A stretch of 64,000 bases of DNA from Cepaea nemoralis (GCA_014155875.1 JACEFZ010017398.1:212501-276500); one strand, 5' to 3'; positions 46,994 to 57,742 are shown, counted from the stretch's first letter. The notes: generated by a model from the sequence alone, not told the origin. Made by a program: numbers and translations.

Positions 46994-48830
46994 CCTTCCT
47001 ATGTTTCAGAAAGACTTTTTCCCTTAAAAAGTCTTTACTCCCAATCCCCCTATTCTATTCCCTCTCTTTCCTTACCTCCCATAGCTCCTCTAATCTTCCC
47101 CAAACCAACTTTATTTTAAGTAAAACAATCTATTCGTAGCTCTTTCCCCTGTCATATAGTAAACGACTATGAACTTCTTCTTCGTTTCTGACTCTTCAAA
47201 CATAACACATATTATTTACATATCCTCAATAACATTTAAATCTTAACTTTATACAATACATCATAACACATATGGTTACCTTTTTGAAACACTTCTTCTT
47301 CGCTTAAAAAATTCAAACGCTGTACCCTTCCGACACTACCTCAACTCCCCATTGTCATCACTACCCGTATGACCTCCCCATTACTGCTTCTCCACTTTCA
47401 ACTAAGCTGAAATCACTCGCACACGATAGGAAGACAAAGAATCGGTGCGCACCGGAGATTCAAAGAAGTAGAATTCTTCCACACAAAAACTGCACTCACC
47501 TAAACCACACACTCCTATCAAGCTTGAAACAATATTCCTACTTCTTCTTCTGCATATTCCTTGGTACCTGGAAAAGAAACTCGTCTTGAGCTCAGCCGAA
47601 ATAATTCTCAATTATGCCTGTTTCTCTACTGTGCTGTGATGAGTCTGCCTGTTGCCATATCCTGTTGTTTCTTGACCGTATGAAGTCCACCTACCGCTGT
47701 TCCTACCCCCGTCAAAACTTGTGCCAATGAATCTTGTTCCGTCATGCTGAAATATTACTATATATAGCAATAAAATCAATTTCACACTTATAACTATCTA
47801 ATTTAAAGACATGACCGTTGTTACTTCACACAGTAAGAATTGTTCAATCAGTCAATAGTACTTAAAATGATATTTAAGGTTTACAATTTACCCTAATCTC
47901 TGCTCCTGATTCACGAAAGACGGATTCCTCTATGTTCGCTGTCAGGTAGAATTCACACGCTAGGAGTCTGCGCCAGCTGAAATGCTCTTCCAACCGACCA
48001 CGCACCTCAGGTAGTTAGGGAGTTTCTTTTCCAACGTCTCAGTAACTTCAACCCCTGGTTGGGTCCCTACCAGATTTCTGGCTTCTTTTCACCCGATAAC
48101 AGGGCACATCAAAGCGACGTCTTGAGAACTAGCTCAGTAAAGCGATAATTTGGGTCCCCTCTTCAGTAGGTCGGCAGCCCAGTCTGCCCCTCCCACTTCC
48201 GAGAGTCTCCTGACGATATCGCTGCTGTTGATGACCTTTTCATTTCTTCAAATGAGTGATTGACTTGTTTCTTCAAACTCTCAAAAGGTCACGATTTAAC
48301 GGTTTTCAGTTCGCTCCAGACAATCTTGATGCGAAGTAGATAACTGCTACTTAATTCGATTTGCCTTGAAGTTTCTTTTTCCTGAGCCTCTTATTTCAAA
48401 GGATCCAGAAAAAACGTGCTGGTTTTCCTCACTCTTTTGCTCAGCAAGATGATAACAATCGCACAGCAACCCGTCCTGGCAAGCTGGTTTTCATATCTCA
48501 GCTGACTAATGACTGCCTGTACAGCGAGACTTCTTTACAAGAGGTCCTTATAGCGAGGATTCTGAAAAATATTTACAGACAACCACCCCTAGCCGGGCTT
48601 TTGGCTGCTGTAACTCTCACAGACGACATAGTGGCCATTTATCAACTTCGTTTCAACGTTCAATACAAGTATAGAACCGTGCCGTAATTCTGTCTCTGGG
48701 AAATTGATGCAAGCAGAACAAGGATCTTCAAAACTTTGTATTTACTTCGACGTTTGTTTTATATGGACGGCGTATTGAGATTCCGTGACACTCCAGGCTC
48801 TGATCCTGGTCACGGCACCATTTCGTCCTC
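46994..48830 (-). other. Interior of the non-autonomous LTR element
   Basis: I see no gag/pol motifs and no long ORF on either strand; the longest is about 70 codons. It is pyrimidine-rich on + near 47020-47110. Confidence 0.6.
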
Positions 48831-49072
48831 TATAACAAAGCAGGACTAACGAGATCTATTGGTTGAATATAAACAAGCTTTATTTCATATTGATGGCCAC
48901 TACATGATATTATCACAATTCCGTACCGATGGCGACTTCTCTTTCCTAGTCCCAGATGTTGACTGCCTCCTAACAACAAACTACGTCACGACTTGAGCAT
49001 CTTTCTTCCCATTCCATCCTGATGCTCAAGCGTGCTGTAGCTTTGCCCACCTAACATACACCCTCTGCTACA
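48831..49072 (-). repeat. 5' LTR of the non-autonomous element
   Basis: It is nearly identical to 46753-46993, with one extra A (AACAAAGC against AACAAGC) and a few substitutions. That indicates a relatively recent insertion. Confidence 0.85.
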
Positions 49073-49114
49073 TATACATAGTATCATCACAACATTTTAT
49101 TTTCACATACAGAG

Positions 49115-50026
49115 CTATACACATTGTATGCTGTTTCTGGGTTTCTTCACACCATTGTCTGAGTAGGTTGGTTTTTCCAGCTGGTAGCCTGGTATGTATA
49201 TGTCACTTGGCATGTAGTCATAAGGCTGGTCTCTTGATTGGTGGGCTGACAACTGAGTATTGTAGACAACAGGGCCATCAATCATCTGAGTGTCGGGCAC
49301 ATCAAACATCTGGCTATTTGGCTCTTCACGTATCTGGTTGCTGGGGTCATCACACATCTGACTGTAGCTGGGTTGATAACTGGTGGTATAGTATGCGTCT
49401 ACTTGGTGTCTTCGTTTAGTACCCTGTTTGACTTGAGTACTGTCTTGAGTGTGTTGGACTTGATTGCTTCGGTTGGTGTCTTGTTTCACATCAAACAGCT
49501 GGCTATTGGGCTCATCACACATCTGGTTGCTGGGGTCATCACACATCTGACTGTAGCTGGGTTGAAAACTGGCGGTATAGTATGCGTCTACTTGGTGGTT
49601 TCGGTTAGTTCCTTGTTTAACTTGAGCATTTACTTGAGTGTTTTGGACTTGCTGGCTTCTGGTAGTGCCTTGTTTGACATGAGCACTGACTTGAATGTTT
49701 TGGTTACTGACTTGCTTGTTTCTGTTAGTACCTTGTTTGATTTCGTTACTAGCTTGGTTAACTTGGTTGAGTCTGTCAAAGTCAGCTAGGATCTCGCGAT
49801 GCATGGCGATCATCTGTTCATATTCTTGCCGAGTAAGTGTCATTCCATTCTTAGTCGGGAACTTCTTGTCGGATTCACCGTAAAATCTTCGGATGTGTAA
49901 CGTGCTCGTTCCTCTGTAGGATGAGACAAACACGGCCTTATCACCACCTCCCACTGGTCTAATAGTCTCACCACTACGAGTCATGTAGACCCAGTTAGCA
50001 GGCACAGTCTTGAGGTCTGTAGTCAT
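49115..50026 (-). CDS. PC4-like (SUB1/p15-type) ssDNA-binding-domain protein, 303 aa, intronless
   Basis: It starts at ATG 50024-50026 and ends at the stop at 49115-49117. Residues about 28-82 (DKAVFVSSYRGTSTLHIRRF, YGESDKKFPTKNGMTLTRQE, YEQMIAMHREI) match the pattern of the transcriptional coactivator PC4 C-terminal domain: beta strands, then KxGxxL, then a helix. The rest (90-303) is low-complexity Gln/Asn/Thr/Ser-rich. It includes a roughly 65-residue tandem duplication beginning QVDAYYT(A/T)S(F/Y)QPSYSQM. A TATA box sits just upstream. PC4-domain proteins bind single-stranded DNA and occur in cells and some large DNA viruses. Whether this one is host or captured is not decidable here. I did not recognise the low-complexity tail. 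Confidence 0.65.
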   Translation of the reverse strand: MTTDLKTVPANWVYMTRSGETIRPVGGGDKAVFVSSYRGTSTLHIRRFYGESDKKFPTKNGMTLTRQEYEQMIAMHREILADFDRLNQVNQASNEIKQGTNRNKQVSNQNIQVSAHVKQGTTRSQQVQNTQVNAQVKQGTNRNHQVDAYYTASFQPSYSQMCDDPSNQMCDEPNSQLFDVKQDTNRSNQVQHTQDSTQVKQGTKRRHQVDAYYTTSYQPSYSQMCDDPSNQIREEPNSQMFDVPDTQMIDGPVVYNTQLSAHQSRDQPYDYMPSDIYIPGYQLEKPTYSDNGVKKPRNSIQCV

Positions 50027-50063
50027 CTTCTGATCACAATGCTTGAGTATTACCAGCCTCGGG

Positions 50064-50071
50064 TTTATATA
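50064..50071 (-). promoter_or_regulatory. TATA box of the PC4-like gene
   Basis: TATATAAA on the minus strand lies about 38-45 bp before the ATG. That predicts a very short 5' UTR if the start site is 25-30 bp downstream. Confidence 0.6.
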
Positions 50072-50113
50072 CTAGTTTTTGAGCCACGCGTAAAACCGGT
50101 TTCAGCCAGTTTC

Positions 50114-50370
50114 TTAGGTCAAGCGGTTCAGATTACGCTGACGCGGCTGTCCGTATGACGCGACTAAGCGTTCTACTACCCGCTCGTTGACCGGTTGTAT
50201 GTTTGAGTTGGGTTGGGGAGTGCGGGTCATGCTCGCCCCATGACCTCTCAACCATGATGAAATAGATATCGTAGAGGGCGCCGTGTTACTTGCGTTGTAG
50301 TCACTGTGAGCTACAGTCTGTGAAGTCAGAATACCAGTGATATACATATGCAGTCTCCTCACACCCACTG
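50114..50370 (-). other. Short open frame upstream of the PC4-like gene, status unclear
   Basis: The open stretch of about 84 codons, including SDYNASNTAPSTISISSWLR and NERVVERLVASYGQPRQRNL, has no good ATG at its 5' end; the frame begins at a GTG. An ACAG|TGGGTG at the 5' edge could be a splice acceptor. Function is not recognised. Confidence 0.3.
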
Positions 50371-50455
50371 TAGTTTTCTTCGTATTGAGGACTGGTCAGC
50401 TATTAAAGACAGGACTGTAAGTATATTACAACCATTTTGTTTTTATGTAGGTGTT

Positions 50456-50824
50456 TTAACACTCGTCCGCTAGTGTGGATTGACTAAAGGTTAAGGATGC
50501 CGGTGATGATGTTCGCTCGACGTTTGGTGGGGATGGTTCTGGAGTATCCTGTTGTTGATTATAGTCGAGGATGCACTCCTCAATTCTATTCAGGCTTAAT
50601 GTGATTATTTCTTGTTTGGTGAAGTTCTATTGTAGTACATCCCGCAATCGAACCGTTACTAGATCTGCAAAACTACCACCCTCACCATAATCACAATAAT
50701 GACTGAATGGATTCTCGGCTTCTTAATTTTGTGGGACATTAAGACACGCCATGCAATAGCTGTGTGGTTCAGCTCTTAGTATGCTCCACAGTTTGCTAAT
50801 TAGGTTTTCGTGGGCTCTCGGTAT
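50456..50824 (-). pseudogene. 123-codon reading frame with two in-frame stops, unidentified
   Basis: After a good acceptor (TTATCTGTTTTACAG) the minus-strand frame reads IPRAHENLISKLWSILRAEP, HSYCMACLNVPQN, stop TAA (50723-50725), EAENPFSHYCDYGEGGSFAD, LVTVRLRDVLQ, stop TAG (50627-50629), then NFTKQEIITLSLNRIEECIL and a Pro/Ser-rich end at TAA 50456-50458. The composition is protein-like throughout. The family is not recognised. Confidence 0.4.
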
Positions 50825-51210
50825 CTGTAAAACAGATAAGAACAGGGTACTTTATCAGCAATATAGACATTGATATTACAGTTAATAGCTATGAATCTGA
50901 CATGCACTTTCTGTTACACACTTCATATATTTCTATCGATAATGGGTATGTGGACCCACAGTACACTTTCACCTTCCCCTACGACTACACATTACTACCT
51001 ATATTATTAAGGTACCACCATAGTGCTGTGTTCAAAAGTTCGAATACCAGCTCATGTTGACCCAGCCTACAATACTATAGGAAGAAATGGCTTGTCTCTT
51101 CAGATATATGCGTCTGGCACCATATATCCCCTGCATTTTACTAGTATTGTTAGGTTATCCATACGCCTACTTGGAGAAACACACCGAAAATGTGAAAGCT
51201 TTATCACAAA

Positions 51211-51392
51211 ACCAACTTACCATTAGCGAGTTGTAACATTGTGAGCTGGTTGCTGTTCACTGAGACCGGTACTTCTATTCGATGAATGCTGGTCGTCTTA
51301 TACACGCTATTTGCTGACGTAGAATGACTCAGCAGATTATTATGCACTGTCTGGGCATGTGACCGGATGCGCCTCCGTCTTTGATTGATCAT
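51211..51392 (-). other. Possible first exon with strong donor
   Basis: ATG at 51390-51392 opens MINQRRRRIRSHAQ, and the frame runs to LQLANG followed by the donor GTAAGT (51205-51210). It lies upstream of the 50824 acceptor, but the phases do not match the long frame there (phase 1 against 0). This is a low-confidence exon model. Confidence 0.25.
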
Positions 51393-51399
51393 ATTAAGT

Positions 51400-52290
51400 A
51401 ACAGAAATAAGTATAAAGTAAATAATGTACTTAACCTATTTAACTAAATGATGGGTGTAATAAATAAGGTGATTTAATTAACTAAAATAAATAATAACTG
51501 TTGTTAAATATAGGTATATAATTAACTAACTATCCATTTATGGGTGTTTCTAAGGGAAAGTAATTAATTAAACTAACCATTCTGTAAGCAAAATGTGTTT
51601 GTTCCCTTTAGTCTACTAAAGTTACCAATTACTAAATTCTTAAATTTCTTTGACAATTAATATATTCTATTTCTAATTAAATTTAGGTTTATTACCTCGC
51701 CGTTTTAATTGGCTTCATCGGTAGCAGTCTCGCTAGAGAGCTGTTTGCTATAGTCTAAATATAAATACTATCTAAATTTTACGTCTAAGCACTAATTGTA
51801 AGTGTTTCTACACTAATTAAATCATGGTTATTACTACAGCTAACAATTTGAAATAAGCTATCAGTTCGTTGGGGTATTAGTGGTTCTTCTATTAATCCTA
51901 TCACTACTTTAATGAACCACTAAATTGCTTAGTGCAACTTCATTAAAATCATATCATACAATATTAATACATACATGTTATATACATAGAAACATGTTAC
52001 ATACAAATAAACTAACTAACTAATCGTAGGTGCAGGTGACGGTGATCACGACGCGTCCTTCCTCTGGGTCATTCCTTACGATAGTTTATATACATTTTTC
52101 ACTGTAACTAACGTGACGATGTAGCGTGGCACACTCTGTTCATAGTAGTATCACAGTTTATATGCACCAGATGACTCTATAAATACATTGTTCATGCGTT
52201 CTGGCACTACTAGAATTCTTGGTAAGTTCACGTAATGATACTTATGTTACACAGTGTCTTCTATCTTACTATTACTAGCACAGTTTCTAT
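51400..52290 (-). other. AT-rich noncoding stretch 3' of the retrotransposon pol
   Basis: It is rich in TTAATTAA-like text (51430-51560, 51630-51690). I looked here for a second copy of the 57743-58482 LTR candidate and did not find one. Confidence 0.4.
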
Positions 52291-52295
52291 ATGAG

Positions 52296-52859
52296 CTAAT
52301 TGGTAGTAACTACAGGTAATTGTGGCAGTTCTTCATCTCCTTTCTGCGTCACTTCAATGTCTGAAGGTCTCGTCAGCAGGTCTGCAAGGGTATTGCTACT
52401 CCCTTTAATATGCCTTATGGAGAATGAATAGTTTTGGAGTATTAAGGCACAGCGATAAATCCTGTTATTCTTAGGCAGGCATTTCTCCATAACTAACAGC
52501 GGAGAGTTGTCGGTCTCGACGACAAAGTGAGTTCCAGCCAAATATCTATGAAGTTTAGTAACACAATACACGATTGCGAGAGCCTCAAGTTGAGAGACAT
52601 CATAATGTGATTCAGCTGTGGTAAGTTTGCGACTGACATACACGATTGGATGGAGGATCTCTTCATGTTCCTGAAGCAGTACGCCCGAGATTGGAGTCGC
52701 ACTGGCGTCACATCTAAGGATATATTGTAGTTTCGGGTTAGGTAAGCGGAGGATAGGAACATTACTAAAAAGGTACTTTAAATTTGACATTGCATTTTGT
52801 AAAGTAGCATCTTGCACATTTATCTTTGCAGAAGATTTCAACAAAGTCCGAAAATACAC
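52296..52859 (-). pseudogene. RNase H of the Gmr1-like element
   Basis: Motifs in order are YILRCDASATPISGVLLQ (Asp), YDVSQLEALAIVYCVTKL (Glu), FVVETDNSPLLVMEK (Asp) and SSNTLADLLTRPSD (Asp). The four acidic residues are retained. The frame ends at a stop 52296-52298 right after LPVVTTN. Confidence 0.85.
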
Positions 52860-52922
52860 ATGTTATTTGTGCCAAATTGGGGATAAATTTGTTGTAATAA
52901 TTTACTAACCCCAGCAAGCTCC

Positions 52923-54167
52923 TCACTTGTTTTTTGTTGTTGTCGGAATAGTGAGATTCAAGATTTTGGTTATAATTTTGTTATCTGTTTTTAACTGGCC
53001 CTTGGATATCGTATGGCCTAGGAAATCTATCTCATCCAACGCCAACTCGACTTTAGTTGGTTTGACTGTTAGTCCAAACAATTTTATTCTCTCGAAGACG
53101 AGTCTCAAAGTTTGTAGATGTTTTGTCCAGTCTGTTGTATGGATGCATATATCATCTATATATGTCTGAGTATTTGTGACTCCATGCAGAAGTTCCCTAG
53201 TAAGGCGGACAAAGGTGGCAGGTGCGTTGCGTAGGCCAAACGGAAGAAAACGCCACTCGTAGAGACCTAGAGGTGTTGCAAAGGCAGTAAGATGAATGGA
53301 ATCTCTATGCATCGGAATTTGCCAATAGCCTTTAGTTAGGTCAAGTTTTGAAAAGATAATAGATGATGACATGTTCAAGATAAGGTCGTCACAGGAAGGA
53401 ATAGGCTCTGCATCAACTTTTGTGACTGTGTTTAATTTCCTATAATCTACGCAGAGTCTTAAGGTGGAGTCCTTCTTTTTGACTAAGACTATCGGAAATG
53501 AATACTCAGACTGGGATTTCTGGATTATCCCACAGGCTTCTAGACTAAGAATTTCCTTATCTAGATTTTCCCTATAGTTTAGAGGGATAGAGTATGGTCG
53601 ACATTTGATTGGAGTATAGTCTGAGAGAACAATGGAGTGTTGTATCCTATCTGTCCTACCTGGAATGTCTGAAAAAATTTGTTTGTACTCAGTCAATAAT
53701 GCTCTTGTCTGCTGTTTCTGTTCGTCTGTCATCTTCGGCCCTAAGTGTATGTTGTTAATTGTCGTGGTGCTTTCTACAGTCGGTACTGGTAATTCAAAGT
53801 CATCTTCTTCTGTCTGGTTGATAACTGTGGCTGTAATGTGTTCGTCTTCTACATCGCTCACTATTGTGTCTGTAATCTGTTCGTCTGGAGTCTGGTTAAC
53901 TGGTGTGGTTGCGTTGTGTTGGTCTTCCGTCTCCTGGTCTTGTCTTCTGTAATAAGGCTTCAACATGTTGATATGAAATATCTTGAGTTTGTTATTCAAG
54001 GATATCTCATAGTCAACCTCTGAAATCTTTCTCACCACTTTAAAAGGCCCTTGCCATGAGGTCAATAACAAGTCACTCTTATCTGGTAATAATAACAAAA
54101 CATCCTGATTGGGTTCGAGCTGTAAGGTTTTGGCACCTTTATTAGGCATAATGGCGATACATCTCAC
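52923..54167 (-). pseudogene. Reverse transcriptase of the Gmr1-like element
   Basis: The open part begins with the end of integrase (SWQGPFKVVRKISEVDYEIS and LKIFHINMLKPYY, a typical gypsy integrase C-terminal segment). It then runs into a linker and RT: CRPYSIPLNYRENLDKEI, DSTLRLCVDYRKLNTVTK, FSKLDLTKGYWQIPMHRDS (motif A Asp), LPFGLRNAPATF (motif B), TYIDDICIHT (catalytic YIDD) and LDEIDFLGHTISKG. The continuous join of integrase tail and RT in one frame proves the IN-RT order. The frame stops at 52923 with a shift before RNase H. Confidence 0.88.
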
Positions 54168-55020
54168 CTTTGTGTTCCAAAGATGTTTTAGCTAAGACAC
54201 ATGCTTTCATAATTTTATCGCGTGTCTCTGTGACTACCTCGTATGGTGATAACGGTTGTGGAGTGTCTGAGGTGTCTGTTATCATCTGATGGTAGATTTG
54301 AAGGGGTCCTCTTGGGTTCGCCCCGTAAACTAACTCAAATGGTGAGAAGCCCGTGCTTGCTTGCGGGACTTCTCGGTAGGCAAACAGCACTGTTGGTAAC
54401 AGTGTATCCCAGCCTGATGGGTTCTCTGCTGTTACCTTCGCCAGCATATGTTTCAGATCCCCAGTTAATCTTCTCCACAATACCATTCGCAGCTGGTCGA
54501 TATGGGCTTGTGAAACATTGCTTAATTCCTAGCAATTTTGTAAGAGCTTGCGTCGCAGCTGATATAAACTGAGTTCCACGATCGGATAAGATGGTTTTGG
54601 GAAATCCGAAGCGGGAGAAAAGGTGTAGAAAAACGTTAGCTACATCTTTGGAACTGATGTATTTTAAGGCCACAGCTTCTGGCCAACGGGAACAGAAATC
54701 AACAAGAGTTAAAATATAACGATTTCCTCTGCTGGACGCGTGGGTAAGTGGTCCAACTATGTCTACAGCCACACACTCAAAAGGTCTGGAGGCTAGTATG
54801 GTGGGTTGTACCTCTGCTGTGACATGTTTACCTTTCTTAACAAGGTGTTGACATATAGTACACGATCGACAATATTGTTTTATGTCGTTACAAAATTTAG
54901 GCCAGTAGAAATGTGCTAAAACTCTGGCTCTGGTTTTTTCGTACCCCATATGGCCAGCAAACGGCGAATCGTGTGCGATTCGTAAGATTGTTTGACGGTG
55001 TTTCGTTGGAAGAACCGTTT
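54150..55020 (-). pseudogene. Integrase of the Gmr1-like element, located upstream of RT
   Basis: A zinc-binding HHCC module ends in HMGYEKTRARVLAHFYWPKF and YCRSCTICQHLVKKG. The catalytic core is VAVDIVGPL (Asp), TILSDRGTQFISAATQALTK (Asp) and RPAANGIVEKINW (Glu). PTVLFAYREVPQASTGFSPF + ELVYGANPRGP follows in another frame. The frame changes after the VEKINW position (about 54470), and a further break lies near 54150-54167. Confidence 0.82.
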
Positions 55021-55029
55021 GCTGGATTT

Positions 55030-55830
55030 CTAGGTTGTCTCTCTTGTATCTTCTTGTGAGGATACCATTTTAAGCCTAAAATCCCATGATGCGTTTTTGG
55101 TCATTTTGGGTTTTTGACATAGAAATCTAAAATAAGGAGATATTGATGGATCGGCGCGCTGCGCCAGTATGAACTCTTGTGTGGTGTTGTTGTCCACTGT
55201 ACCACTGGGTGAAATTAGATGTAACCTTTCTGTTTGTAGGTCGTCTTGTTCTTTCCTAGTGTTCGACCTAGTAATTGCATTAGCCTGATTTAAAAAGGTC
55301 TCTCTCCAGGCTGCTATCTCTCCAGTGGTACATTTCTTCACCTGTGGCAAACAGCCGATTATCAGGTCCGTACATGGGTTCTTTAAAACCGCGCACGTAA
55401 AAGTGCCAGTCAAGAAAGGGGTATTTATGTTGGCTCTGGCTAACGGGTACTTTTCTATGCTGCCTGAAAAAGTACGGCAGTTAACAAATTCTCCCGTATA
55501 GTCTTCTGGCTTAGCCAATTCCTTTCTCAGACCGATTAATGTACTGCCACTATCGATCAGGAGTTTGCATGGCATGTTATTGACTATTCCGTGGTGGAAA
55601 CTTAACTTGCCTCTGGGGGCCACTGCTGCATTCGAGTTTTCGCTAGAAAACGGCACTGTATGCCCACATTCCAGTCTTCCGTTCTCATGGAACTGATGGC
55701 ATGTTATACATTTACTGTAATTCAATACATCAATTGCTGCCACTACATTTTCATCACTCTCACGCATCTCTTCCAAATCACTCTCACATTCAGATGATGA
55801 CTCAACCAACAATGCATTTGCTGTTTTCAA
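55030..55830 (-). pseudogene. Aspartic protease region of the Gmr1-like element
   Basis: KLSFHHGIVNNMPCKLLIDS followed by GSTLIGL is the retropepsin D-S-G active site with its preceding strand. CTDLIIGCLP downstream fits the later conserved strand. The N-terminal part overlaps the end of gag in another frame. The C-terminal part (residues about 200-266) leads toward the integrase zinc domain. Confidence 0.72.
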
Positions 55831-56785
55831 CCTCTTTCTTCCAGTACAGCCCGAGGAATAATGGCCAAAACAATGGCCAAAAAAAACATTTTACAGCACG
55901 TCTAAAGGTTTCTCTCTTGGTTTGCTGTTTCCTTATCATCATTTCTAAGTGTGCTGGATAATTCGGGTTTTTATCGCACATAGCAAACTGTGGGTGCTGA
56001 AGTTTGCAATATGGGCATTGTGGTAGGTTGCCCCTTTGCTTTTCTCTAAATTTATAAGGCTTTTGTGGTTTGCCCATAGCAGCTGCTACAATTTCACTTT
56101 CTTCGTTAACAGATTTGAAAACATCTCTATTCGATGAAAAATATGCAGACCCCCGTTTTTCTAGCTGTTCTAGAGAATCTACGTCTGCCTGTTGCAAAAA
56201 CTTAGCAAATGGACTGGGGATAGTTGAGATGATCTTATCCATAATCATAAGGTCTCTAAGTTTGTCATAATTACTGTTAATCTTAGCCGCCTTAAGCCAT
56301 TTGTTATAGACGTCCTGCACTGTTGAGACGTAATCGATGAACGTCTGATTGCTTTTAGGTTTAGATTTGAGAATTAAATTTGGTACCCTGGGGCGTCTAA
56401 CAGGAAATGCTGCATTACCCTCTGATGGATATACTCATAGTTATTTCTCAGGTCTTGGGGGATGGATTCTATTACCTGTATAGGCTCCCCGGAAAGATTT
56501 TTCATGTATATCATCGCCCAGTGTTCTTTTGGTACTTCCTGCACTTTTAGTTGGTATTCTACATTTTCTGACCATGCTGAAATGGAATCGCCCTGGCAAA
56601 ATGGTTTCACGATCCCTTTATATTTGGCAAACGTATTTTCTTCTTCTTTACTTTTGAGTTTAGTTTCAGCGATATGAACATGAGACTCAATTTCGAGCTC
56701 TTTCAATTGTATTTGCTTTTGGGATTCAATCTCTGCGAGTTCCTTTTGGTGTAACCGTTCTTTTGCTCTCTCATCTCTCTCTCTG

Positions 56786-56864
<79 letters not shown>

Positions 56865-56978
56865 TGCCGCTTGTCTATTGGTGTATTCTTTAAACTCGGC
56901 TTTTGCCCATTGTTCCAGTTTATCACCACTATACCCTAGTGCTATCCGTGCTTCTATACACTCTTTAAGTGTTGACAT
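55802..56978 (-). pseudogene. gag of the Gmr1-like element, frameshifted in a (GA)n coding tract
   Basis: It starts MSTLKECIEARIALGYSGDK. At residues about 42-65 an Arg-Glu repeat is encoded by (GA)n. Downstream, the coherent frame continues RAKERLHQKELAEIESQKQI and NTFAKYKGIVKPFCQGDS, WSENVEYQL, then KINSNYDKLRDLMIMDKIIS and FLQQADVDSLEQLEKRGSAY. A zinc-finger-like CPYCKLQHPQFAMC ends it. The Arg-Glu frame and the downstream frame differ, so the dinucleotide tract has changed length by a non-multiple of three. Another break lies at 56320-56374. Gag would form the particle; the Cys/His motif would bind RNA. Confidence 0.78.
56785..56862 (+). repeat. (CT)n on +, coding (Arg-Glu)n in gag on -
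   Basis: About 35 CT units with two interrupting GTs. It is in frame with gag on its 5' side only. Confidence 0.9.
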
Positions 56979-56999
56979 TGTTATTATTTATCTTTCACG

Positions 57000-57742
57000 C
57001 ACTCTAATAAATACAATGATAATCAATTGTATAATGGTCATTTTACAGCGAGAAAATCAAAATAAAGATGCCACTTTATCATGCAGGTCAAAATTATGTG
57101 TACTTATCTGATCGTTGACGTTGATCAGAATCTTTTCTCGTTCGGGGAAGTGGCTTCTATTCTTCTATAGTCACCCTCGGCTGGATGGTACAAACATTTT
57201 CATGCACAATCTGGTATATAGAGCGCAAACAATTAATATCTGACATAAATAAATCACACAGCAATGCACAAAATGTCCTATAAGTTGCCTGGACAGGAAG
57301 CTGAAAAGTGGTTTATTATGTTTAAATATGTGTAATTGTAATTGTCGTAATGTGTGTGTCTGTCGTAATGTCTTAACTGGATTGATCTTCAGCTGAAAGG
57401 TCTTTAACAACCCATGTTATAATCACAATATTACATTACGTTTCACTCTGCTCTAAATATCATCGATCAATAATCACACGCTTACACACTGGCGACGGTA
57501 ATCAGTTCATTCACAGGTCACCCGGCGCAGTTCACAAACTTTCGTTCTTACTCAATAACTCGTTTCAGCATACCTCACTACTGCGTTCATTCGAGCGTTT
57601 CATTATGCTGGCAATCTCAATCTAACACAAACATTGCATCGTTCGCTCACAAATGGTGTTAAATCCCTTACTATACATTATTCGATTCAGGCGTGCTTTG
57701 CTAATATTCAGGCATGCGTTCAGTCCGTAACTTCTGACACCA
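57000..57742 (-). other. Leader of the Gmr1-like element with primer-binding-site-like sequence
   Basis: Minus-strand TGGTGTCAGAAGTTACGG at 57725-57742 resembles the primer-binding site of many LTR retrotransposons and is placed right at the candidate LTR end. No coding sequence lies between it and the gag ATG at 56976-56978. Confidence 0.5.

Larger units (their letters stand above)
46753..49072 (-). mobile_element. Non-autonomous LTR retrotransposon (241-242-bp LTRs), minus strand
   Basis: The direct repeats 46753-46993 and 48831-49072 are almost identical. On the minus strand they begin TGTAGCAGAGGGTGTATG and end CTTTGTTATA or CTTGTTATA. TATA flanks both outer sides (46749-46752 and 49073-49076), a candidate target duplication. 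Ten bases inside the right (5') LTR lies TGGTGCCGTGACCAGG (minus; 48805-48820), a primer-binding-site-like sequence resembling those of BEL/Pao elements. A purine-rich stretch (AGGAAGG) abuts the left (3') LTR. The 1.84-kb interior has no retroviral coding motifs. Confidence 0.88.

Noticed and set aside
49168..49883. Plus-strand frames opposite the PC4-like gene
   Set aside because: Shorter, broken into several frames, and mirror the repeat structure of the minus-strand ORF.
51205..51392. Spliced gene joining the 51392 ATG exon to the 50824 frame
   Set aside because: The donor is good but leaves phase 1, while the long downstream frame needs phase 0; the in-phase product stops after about 10 residues.
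52199..52225. CTACTAGAATTCTTGG as the start of the missing 3' LTR of the Gmr1-like element
   Set aside because: Only about 10 bp resembles the TGTTAGATTCTAGTAGG start of the candidate 5' LTR and the similarity does not extend.
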